A program made the position numbers and the translations under genes. A stretch of 64,000 bases of DNA, from NCBI GenBank assembly GCA_903896925.1, contig CAITZM010000080.1, forward strand, positions 40,743-104,742. Reading direction: 5' to 3'. Below, piece by piece: positions 37,762-44,142 of this stretch. A model generated the notes under the pieces. The model ran no database searches and was not told where the DNA came from. It saw only the letters and a program-made list of their open reading frames with translations. Origin of the DNA: an uncultured Lentisphaerota bacterium. Its GTDB lineage: Bacteria; Verrucomicrobiota; Kiritimatiellia; CAIQIC01. Positions within the stretch are counted from its first letter, which is position 1. Each line of letters begins with the position of its first letter.

Positions 37762-38906
37762 GCGGCAGAAACATCAGCGGTCAGTCGTCAGCGGTCAGCG
37801 GCCGGTTGCCCGGACAACCGCCCTTGACGTTGCCCGGCAAGGACAACAACCGGGCGCGTTTCCAAGGCTTGGAAGCGGTCGTCGCGGCTTTTCCCAAGGC
37901 TTGGAGAAAACCGTGTGCCGCCCTGCAGCACCTTGGCCAGGCGGCGGCGCTGGCGCTGGTTGTGCTGGCGGCGGGTTGCGTGACGAAAGTGACGTTGCCG
38001 CCGGCGCCGGTGTCCACGAACGCCCCGAGCCGGAGCATGTCGGCCGAGCAACTCAAGTCGCTCCAGACCGAGCTGGGCGACTACAAGCTCGGCGCCGGCG
38101 ACGAAATCCAGATTTACGCGATGGACATCGTGGAATTGAACCGCAAGTACGTGATCGGACCGGACGGCAAGATCACGGTGCCGGGCTTCGGCGTGGTGAT
38201 GCTCGACGGGCTGACGCGCGAGCAGGCGGCCAAGCTGATCACCGACCGGGTCAAGCTGCAGTACCTGAGCCCGCGGATCGACGTGATCGTGGAGGCCTAC
38301 AACAACAACCGCATCTTCGTGCTCGGCGAGGTGCGCAAGCCGGGCCAGTACAATTTCCCGGGCCGGCCGCTGCTCCTGAGCGCCCTGGCGCGCGCGGAGG
38401 GGCTGACCGACAAGGCCGACATGCGCGGCTGCACGATCGTCCGCGGCAAGGGGATGCTGATCGAGATCGACCTCTACGACCTCCTGCGCAAAGGCGACCA
38501 GACACTGAACGTCCCGCTGCTGCCGGAGGATGCGGTCTATGTGAAGGCCGACGAGGAGCACACGTACTATGTGCTTGGCGAAGTCAACCGGCCCGGCGTG
38601 TTCCCGCGGGGGCAGGATGTGGACGTGATCCGCGCGATCGCGCTGGCGGGCGGCTCCACCGAGGATGGCGCGCTGCAGAAGGTCCATATCGTCCGGCGCA
38701 TCAAACCGGGTGAGCCGGAGCTGATTGACGTGGATATGGCGGACCTGCTCAAGGGCCGGGCAGGGATCAGCCCCTCCATCGAATCCGGCGACATCGTCTT
38801 TGTGGAACGGCGCGGCATGGCGAAGTTCAACTACTACCTGCGGCAGCTGACGCCGTCGCTGAACACGATCATGATCGGCGCATCGATGAAGACCCTCAGC
38901 CAGTGA
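37758..38906 (+). CDS. Wza-like polysaccharide export lipoprotein
   Basis: Outer-membrane export protein. A lipobox (ALALVVLAAGC) at about residue 73 is followed by a polysaccharide biosynthesis/export domain (YKLGAGDEIQIYAMDIVELN, GKITVPGFGVVMLDGLT) and two SLBB domains (FVLGEVRKPGQYNFPG, YVLGEVNRPGVFPRGQ). The long N-terminal extension before the lipoprotein signal contains a pair of dispersed palindromes; in frame the second encodes FPKAWRK, the only positively charged n-region available. ATG 37758 overlaps the GH44 stop, but the real start may be internal (for example TTG 37868). It forms the exit channel for the polymer with the next gene's product. Confidence 0.88.
   Translation: MSGRNISGQSSAVSGRLPGQPPLTLPGKDNNRARFQGLEAVVAAFPKAWRKPCAALQHLGQAAALALVVLAAGCVTKVTLPPAPVSTNAPSRSMSAEQLKSLQTELGDYKLGAGDEIQIYAMDIVELNRKYVIGPDGKITVPGFGVVMLDGLTREQAAKLITDRVKLQYLSPRIDVIVEAYNNNRIFVLGEVRKPGQYNFPGRPLLLSALARAEGLTDKADMRGCTIVRGKGMLIEIDLYDLLRKGDQTLNVPLLPEDAVYVKADEEHTYYVLGEVNRPGVFPRGQDVDVIRAIALAGGSTEDGALQKVHIVRRIKPGEPELIDVDMADLLKGRAGISPSIESGDIVFVERRGMAKFNYYLRQLTPSLNTIMIGASMKTLSQ
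37859..37909. repeat. Paired 32-bp-phased palindrome, locus C
   Basis: Cores CCAAGGCTTGG at 37862-37872 (centre 37867) and 37894-37904 (centre 37899), exactly 32 bases apart. They lie inside the 5' end of the export lipoprotein reading frame, ahead of the signal-peptide hydrophobic core. Confidence 0.85.
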
Positions 38907-41236
38907 ACCCGGAACTGACAACCAAGTCGCCGCGGCGGGCGCCGCCGGGCGCCGGCGAGCCGAAGCTCGCCGGCGACTTCAGCGTGCGCTACCTGCTGGA
39001 GATCATCTTCCGGCGCAAGCGGCTGTTCATCGTGCCCATGCTGCTGACGCCGGTGCTGGCGTTCCTGTTCAGCTACGCGATCAAGCCCAGCTACATGTCC
39101 CAGACGACCATCCTGATGGGCAAGGAAGACATCCTCAACCCGCTGGTCCGCTACGATACCGCGGTGACGATGACCGACTGGAACCGGCTCGGCTCCTTCC
39201 AGAAGATCCTCTACAGCCGCACGCTGCTCGAGGAGGCGGCAAACAAGCTGGGCCTCGCGCAGCAGGCGAAGAGCGCGATGGAGCTGGAAGGCCTGATCAA
39301 CAACATCCGCGCCAACATCCACCTGATCACCCTGGCCTCGGACTCGTTCCAGATCGGCTGCAGCGCGCCCAACGCGCCGCTGGCCAGCAACATGGTCGCC
39401 ACGATCACGCAGCTGTTCATCGACCGCAGCCTCGATGGCAGCCGGAAAGAGGCGATGTCGGCGGTCAACTTCATCCAGAAGCAGCTGGGCCACTACAAGA
39501 GCGAACTGGAGCGGATTGATGGCGAGCTGCAGGCTTTCCGCAAGAAGAATGCCGAGACGCTGAAGACCTCGCTCTCGCTCGGCGGACTGATCAACGAATA
39601 CCGGATCAAGCTGCTCGATGCGGAGCTGGAGCTCAAGCAGGAACAGCTCAACCAGCAGCTCTATGCCGCCCGGCTCTCGGGTGAAAAGCCGATGGTCATC
39701 GCGCAGGCGCTCTACGTGCAGAACACGCCCTACCAGATGGCCTATCAGACGTTGAAGATCAGGATGGGCAACCTGGTCGCCACGCGCGACAAATCGCACC
39801 CGGAGGTCCAGAAGCTCCAGCGCGAGATGGACTACATCGTGGACCTGCTCGAGGCTGAAAAGCAGAAGCACGAGGCCACGGAGTCGCGCGAGATGCGCTC
39901 GCCGGTCTACCAGGAGGTCAGCGCCCGCCTCGAGGATGCGCGCATCCACGCCAAGGTGCTGGAGCAGAAATGCGAGGAATTCCGGCGCGTCATCACGGAC
40001 ACGCGCCAGAAGCTCACGGACGTCCCCGAGCTGGAGCGGGAGCAGGCGCGGCTGGAGGGCGAGGCCAAGCTGACGCGCGACCTCTCCGAGACGCTGCAGC
40101 TCAAGCTCGAGCACGCGCGCGTCTCCTGCGAGGTCGAGATCGAACAGCAGAAGAACCGCTTCTCGATCATCGACCCGCCGCTGGCGCCGCTTTCGCGCTT
40201 CAAGCCCATCCGCAAGACGTTCATCATCGGCGGCCTGGCGAGTGGCTTCATGCTCGGCTTCATGCTGGTCTTCCTGCTGGAGTTCACCGATCCGCGTCTG
40301 GTGCGGCCCGGCGAGATCCTGCGGCGCACGCACCTGCCGCTGCTGGGCACGCTGCCCAAGCTCTACCACTACGGCGAACTCTCGCCGCTGCCGCTGTTCG
40401 GCTGGCTGCGTTTCGCCTGGACGCGCTTCATGGAGTGGATGCACCGGCCGCAGCTGAAGTGGCTGCTGCCCGTCCTGCGGCGCGTGGACCGTGTGCTGCG
40501 CCTCGTCTTTGCCGCCCGCCGCTTCGTGCTGCCGCGCGACTTCCCGGCCGACCTCGTCCTGCCGTCCGCGCGGCTCCACCAGGCCGGCGCCCTCGACACG
40601 CGGTACGACGAGGCGCTCGACGACTACATCGACCGGCTGCGGGGCATCGCCATCGCCGCGCGCGCCGCCTACCCCGCGCCCGAGCAGCTGCTCTGGATGG
40701 TGACGAGCACGCGCCCCGGCGAGGGCAGCAGCCTGTTCATCCAGAACCTCGCCGTCGTGCTGGCCGGCGATCTCAAGCGCCCCATCTGCATCGTGGATGC
40801 GAACCTGCCGAACCCGGAGATTTCGCGCCGCGCCGGCCGCGTGACGCCGGGCCTCGCCGAGGTCGTCGAGGGCCGCGCGCGCCTCGAGGACGCGCTGCTG
40901 CCCGGCGGCGCACCCAACGTCTTCATCCTGCCCGCCGGCCAGGCGACGGAATATGCCGAGGTGCTCTTCAACACCACCGCCTTCCACATGCTGCTGGCCC
41001 AGCTGCGCGAGCGGTTCGCGGTGACGCTGCTCGAGGCGCCCGACCTGATCGGCAACACCGCGGGCCAGCTCATCGCGCCCGAGACCGATGGCGTGCTCTT
41101 CCTCACGCGCCTCTACGTCACCAAGAAGCAGGCCATCAACGCCGCGCTCGCCAAGGTGCCGTCCGAGAAGCTCGTCGGCATCGTCGTCACCCACGCCGAA
41201 TATTGGATCCCGGAATGGCTCTACAGGTGGATCTGA
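38903..41236 (+). CDS. Wzc/GumC-like chain-length protein with degenerate BY-kinase domain
   Basis: 777 residues from GTG 38903 (GTGA overlap). A Wzz domain begins with a membrane helix (about 41-61). A long periplasmic coiled coil (about 190-420) follows, with Wzz/GNVR motifs ending in DPPLAPLSRFKP, and a second membrane helix (about 439-461). The cytoplasmic part resembles a tyrosine autokinase, but the Walker A region is TSTRPGEGSSLFIQNLA (about 600-615), lacking the essential Lys, and Walker A' reads IVDANLPNP. There is no Tyr-rich tail. It probably controls chain length and export without kinase activity. Confidence 0.9.
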   Translation: MNPELTTKSPRRAPPGAGEPKLAGDFSVRYLLEIIFRRKRLFIVPMLLTPVLAFLFSYAIKPSYMSQTTILMGKEDILNPLVRYDTAVTMTDWNRLGSFQKILYSRTLLEEAANKLGLAQQAKSAMELEGLINNIRANIHLITLASDSFQIGCSAPNAPLASNMVATITQLFIDRSLDGSRKEAMSAVNFIQKQLGHYKSELERIDGELQAFRKKNAETLKTSLSLGGLINEYRIKLLDAELELKQEQLNQQLYAARLSGEKPMVIAQALYVQNTPYQMAYQTLKIRMGNLVATRDKSHPEVQKLQREMDYIVDLLEAEKQKHEATESREMRSPVYQEVSARLEDARIHAKVLEQKCEEFRRVITDTRQKLTDVPELEREQARLEGEAKLTRDLSETLQLKLEHARVSCEVEIEQQKNRFSIIDPPLAPLSRFKPIRKTFIIGGLASGFMLGFMLVFLLEFTDPRLVRPGEILRRTHLPLLGTLPKLYHYGELSPLPLFGWLRFAWTRFMEWMHRPQLKWLLPVLRRVDRVLRLVFAARRFVLPRDFPADLVLPSARLHQAGALDTRYDEALDDYIDRLRGIAIAARAAYPAPEQLLWMVTSTRPGEGSSLFIQNLAVVLAGDLKRPICIVDANLPNPEISRRAGRVTPGLAEVVEGRARLEDALLPGGAPNVFILPAGQATEYAEVLFNTTAFHMLLAQLRERFAVTLLEAPDLIGNTAGQLIAPETDGVLFLTRLYVTKKQAINAALAKVPSEKLVGIVVTHAEYWIPEWLYRWI

Positions 41237-41240
41237 CCGC

Positions 41241-41375
41241 ATGAAGATGATCATGCTCATGATGGTGATCTTTTTCGTCACCGGCGCGGTGTCGCAGGAA
41301 ATCACGCGCTGGACCACCATTACCATGACGCTGTTGATCGCCGTCGTGCTGGCGTTCACCCGCATGACCTTCTAG
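41241..41375 (+). CDS. Small two-helix membrane protein
   Basis: 44 residues, almost entirely hydrophobic: MKMIMLMMVIFFVTGAVSQ, a short charged turn (EITRW), then TITMTLLIAVVLAFTRMTF. It starts four bases after the chain-length gene and ends eight before the polymerase, in step with the operon, with AGGTGG ten bases upstream. No family recognised; it may be a subunit of the polymerase/export complex. Confidence 0.6.
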   Translation: MKMIMLMMVIFFVTGAVSQEITRWTTITMTLLIAVVLAFTRMTF

Positions 41376-41383
41376 GCGGCGAC

Positions 41384-42859
41384 ATGCGCGTCCCATCCAC
41401 CCCCGTCATCACCGCCGTCGCCCTCTCCGTGCTGGGCGCCGTCCTGCTCTGGCTCACCAACGGCAACATGATCATCATCCCCGCCATCTGCGCGGGCATC
41501 ATGGTGATGTGGCTGTTCATCCACTACCTCGACCTGGCGCTCTACTGCCTGCTGGCCGCCACGATGGTGATCGACCAGTTTCGTGTGTTCGGCTTCCTCG
41601 ACGCCGTCACCACCAAGATCCCGTTCTACCTCAACCTCAACACCAGCACCGGCATCGGCCCGCTGGTCTTCAACCCGGTGGAGATGCTGCTGGTGATGAT
41701 GGTCGGCGCGTGGTTCTGGCGCGCGACGATCAGCCGCGAGTGGCACCTGCACAGCATCCCCAATGCCGGCCTCGCCGTCGTCTTCCTGCTGATGCTGGTG
41801 TTCTTTACCGGCTACGGCCTCGCGCGCGGCGGCGACTGGAAGGCGGCGCTGTGGGAAATCCGCGCGCTCTACTACCTCTGCTTCGTCTACTTCATCGCCG
41901 CCCAGATCATCCGCACGCGGCGGCAGGTGCAGATTTGCGTGTGGATCATCATCATCGGTGTCAGCATCAAGGGCTTCCAGGGCTGCTGGCGCTACTTCAT
42001 CACTCGCGGCGGCGACCTCGGCACGTTGCGCGCCATCCTCGGCCACGAGGACTCGCTGTTCATTGTCACGGTGTTCATCCTCTTCGCCGCCTACTCCTTC
42101 CTCGGTTACCGCGGCCGCGAATACAAATATCTCCTTGCCACCTTTCTCCCCAACCTGCTCACGTTCATCTTCAACCAGCGCCGCATCACCTACGGCGTGC
42201 TCGGCTTGAGCCTCGGCATTGTCGTGGCCATGCTGCCGAAGGAGCAGTTGCGCAAGGCGCTGCATGTCGTCATCCCCTTCGCCATCCTGTTCGCCCTCTA
42301 TACCGCCGCCTTCTGGAACAAGTCCGGCGGCATCGCGATGCCCGCGCAAAAAGTGAAGTCCATGTTCGTCAAGCAGGAGGGCACCCAGGACAACGAATCG
42401 AACGAGTGGCGCAAGCTGGAGATGATCAACCTCAAGGCCACCGTCCGCGCCTACCCGCTCGGCATCGGCTTCGGCAACAAATACCTCATGGTCGTGGAGG
42501 AGGGCGATATCGGCGACGAATTCCCACTCTGGCGCTGGATCCCGCATTGCGCGTTGTTCTGGGTCTGGATCAAGACCGGCTTCGTCGGCTTCACCATCTT
42601 CTGGCTGTTCTTCGGCACCGCGATCGTCCAGGCGATGATCGACTACCGCGCCATGCGCGACCCCTACTTCAAGGCGCTCGCCATGATGGTCATCCTCTTC
42701 ATCGTCAGCCAGGTGATCATCGCTTACTACGACCTGCAGATCACGTTTTACCGGAACATGATCTACCTCGGCATCGCGATGGCGCTCGGCACCGCCATCC
42801 GCCGCATCGAGGCCGCCGAACTTGCCGCGCAGCCCGCGCCCGCGCTCCCGAGCGCTTGA
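41384..42859 (+). CDS. O-antigen polymerase/ligase-like membrane protein (Wzy/WaaL family)
   Basis: 491 residues with about eleven membrane helices and the family's large periplasmic loop before the last helices (about residues 310-385: NKSGGIAMPAQKVKSMF ... LGIGFGNKYLMVVEEGD). LGIGFGNK corresponds to the G-x-G-x-G-N region of Wzy_C proteins. It probably polymerises lipid-linked repeat units in the periplasm. It is the last gene of the run; degraded sequence follows at once. No Wzx flippase is seen in the window. Confidence 0.82.
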   Translation: MRVPSTPVITAVALSVLGAVLLWLTNGNMIIIPAICAGIMVMWLFIHYLDLALYCLLAATMVIDQFRVFGFLDAVTTKIPFYLNLNTSTGIGPLVFNPVEMLLVMMVGAWFWRATISREWHLHSIPNAGLAVVFLLMLVFFTGYGLARGGDWKAALWEIRALYYLCFVYFIAAQIIRTRRQVQICVWIIIIGVSIKGFQGCWRYFITRGGDLGTLRAILGHEDSLFIVTVFILFAAYSFLGYRGREYKYLLATFLPNLLTFIFNQRRITYGVLGLSLGIVVAMLPKEQLRKALHVVIPFAILFALYTAAFWNKSGGIAMPAQKVKSMFVKQEGTQDNESNEWRKLEMINLKATVRAYPLGIGFGNKYLMVVEEGDIGDEFPLWRWIPHCALFWVWIKTGFVGFTIFWLFFGTAIVQAMIDYRAMRDPYFKALAMMVILFIVSQVIIAYYDLQITFYRNMIYLGIAMALGTAIRRIEAAELAAQPAPALPSA

Positions 42860-42868
42860 ACGGTTCAC

Positions 42869-43028
42869 GCGCGTCCCATTACCCGAACGTGACGATGGGC
42901 TGGGACAACAGCTCGCGCGTCTTCAACATCAACTGCTGGAACGAATGGACCGAGTGCAGCTGCCTCGAGCCCGACACCGTCCACGGCCTGAAAGATCTCG
43001 AGCAATCCGCGGCGTGTTCGGCAAGTGA
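42869..43028 (+). pseudogene. Degraded C-terminus of a WbsX-like glycan protein
   Basis: One frame reads HYPNVTMGWDNSSR, then NINCWNEWTECSCLEPD and TVHGLKDLE. After a frameshift at about 43003 it continues AIRGVFGK and stops at 43026-43028. This matches the end of WbsX-type proteins (WNEWTEGxYLEPD...HG), which occur in polysaccharide clusters. It has no start and extra Cys substitutions, so it is a fragment left just after the polymerase gene. Confidence 0.65.
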
Positions 43029-43066
43029 GCCGGCGCTGCGGACGTTTTGCGCCGGACTGAGCGGCC

Positions 43067-43205
43067 GGAGCGGCGGCACTCTTGCCGCCGTAGCGGAAGT
43101 CTTTGACGTCAACTTGGTTCGTGTCGTGGAACGGCCGGGTGTTTTCGCGAGAGAACTGCGCCCCGTACGTTTGCGTTTCTTCGGCGGCAGGAGTGCCGCC
43201 GCTCC
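43067..43205. repeat. Pair of inverted 23-bp dispersed repeats (copy 2)
   Basis: Same 23-base unit as at 12708: GGAGCGGCGGCACTCTTGCC... at 43067-43089 (one mismatch) and its reverse complement at 43183-43205. The arms are separated by 93 bases of unrelated sequence. Confidence 0.85.
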
Positions 43206-43292
43206 CAGGTGCGCCCGTCTGTCATATCAACTGCGCTTTCCACGAGCCTTGAAATCGCACCTGAGCTTCCGCTATAGCTCGTGCTTTGCTTC

Positions 43293-43328
43293 TGTAGCGG
43301 CGGTCAATGACCGCAGGCCGCCGCTACA
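43293..43328. repeat. TGTAGCGGCGG hairpin repeat
   Basis: TGTAGCGGCGG and CCGCCGCTACA form the ends of a 36-base hairpin with an inner GGTCAATGACC palindrome. It sits at the 3' end of the minus-strand TPR-like gene and overlaps its last codons. Related copies lie at 44076-44120 and 53978-54028. Confidence 0.8.
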
Positions 43329-43947
43329 TCCGGCCCAACAGCCGGCGGAGGTCCTTTTTCTTGAGCGCATCGGCGGGCTCGTCAGCCCGGTCGGGAAAGG
43401 CCAGCGCCTGCTGCAACTGGCTGCGCGCCTCGGGCAGACGCTTTTTCGCCAGCAGATATTCTCCGTAGCGATAGTGCGCGTCCAACTGTGAGGAAACTTC
43501 CAAGGCTTTAGCAAAATATGCCTCCGCCTGCTGGTCGCTGCGGAAACCCAAAGGCCACCGGGGCACTTGATAGTACAACATGGCCAGGGCGAGATAGGCC
43601 GCGCCGCCGCTGGCTTTGGGATCCAGCACGAGAGAAGCATCCAGCAGCCGCCTGGCCTGGAAGACCTTCGGCAGAGCCTTCAAACCCGCGTGTTTCGCCT
43701 GAATCAGCAGCGCAATACCCTTCCAGACTAAAGGCTCAGCCCGTTGGGGATAGGCCTGCACCAAGGCGTCGGCCTTTTCAACCAGCCGCGCAAACGCCTG
43801 AACCTTGTCGCCCGGCTGGTGCTCGATCGCAGTCACTTGATACCGGATTTCTGCCACGACGGTCTCCAGCCTGTTCGTTTCCCCGACGGCGGCCGCGGGC
43901 GAGATCGAAACGGCCAGAGCCCAGAAAATGACGGATGACTTGTTCAT
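43324..43947 (-). CDS. TPR-like periplasmic protein
   Basis: 207 residues with a signal peptide (MNKSSVIFWALAVSISPAAAVG). Helical repeats of TPR type follow: ADALVQAYPQRAEPLVWKG, RLLDASLVLDPKASGGAAY, AEAYFAKALEVSSQLDAHY. No catalytic motif. It probably serves as a protein-interaction scaffold, with no clear partner. ATG 43947 is chosen; an in-frame GTG at 43953 is possible. The last codons run into a dispersed hairpin repeat, which may act as its terminator or may have replaced the original C-terminus. Confidence 0.7.
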   Translation of the reverse strand: MNKSSVIFWALAVSISPAAAVGETNRLETVVAEIRYQVTAIEHQPGDKVQAFARLVEKADALVQAYPQRAEPLVWKGIALLIQAKHAGLKALPKVFQARRLLDASLVLDPKASGGAAYLALAMLYYQVPRWPLGFRSDQQAEAYFAKALEVSSQLDAHYRYGEYLLAKKRLPEARSQLQQALAFPDRADEPADALKKKDLRRLLGRM

Positions 43948-44031
43948 GGACACAACCTATACGCCTTGGCCACCGGGCGCAAACCATGCGCAGGACGGAT
44001 TGGCCCTTCCCTGGTGGTATGCGACCTAGGC

Positions 44032-44061
44032 TTGGACTCGCGCCCGGGCTTCCGATATAGT
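44032..44061 (+). promoter_or_regulatory. Predicted promoter of the beta-helix gene
   Basis: TTGGAC (44032-44037) and TATAGT (44056-44061) are separated by 18 bases. The -35 box lies in CCTAGGCTTGG (44026-44036), a degenerate single copy of the CCAAGGCTTGG core, echoing the arrangement at 14810. Confidence 0.4.
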
Positions 44062-44075
44062 CCGCATTCAGTCTT

Positions 44076-44120
44076 CTGTAGCGGCGGCCTGTTACCGCCA
44101 CCGCGGCACCGCCGCTACAG
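44076..44120. repeat. TGTAGCGGCGG hairpin repeat in the 5' leader of the beta-helix gene
   Basis: CTGTAGCGGCGG (from 44076) pairs with CCGCCGCTACAG (to 44120), with an inner part CCTGTTACCGCCACCGCGG. It lies between the predicted promoter and the AGGAAA ribosome site. Confidence 0.75.
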
Positions 44121-44142
44121 TCGCCACACAGGAAACAGCGTC

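Noticed and set aside
43966..44142. N-terminal extension of the giant beta-helix gene
   Set aside because: It would translate the promoter and the TGTAGCGGCGG hairpin. A good ribosome site and signal peptide mark ATG 44143 as the start.
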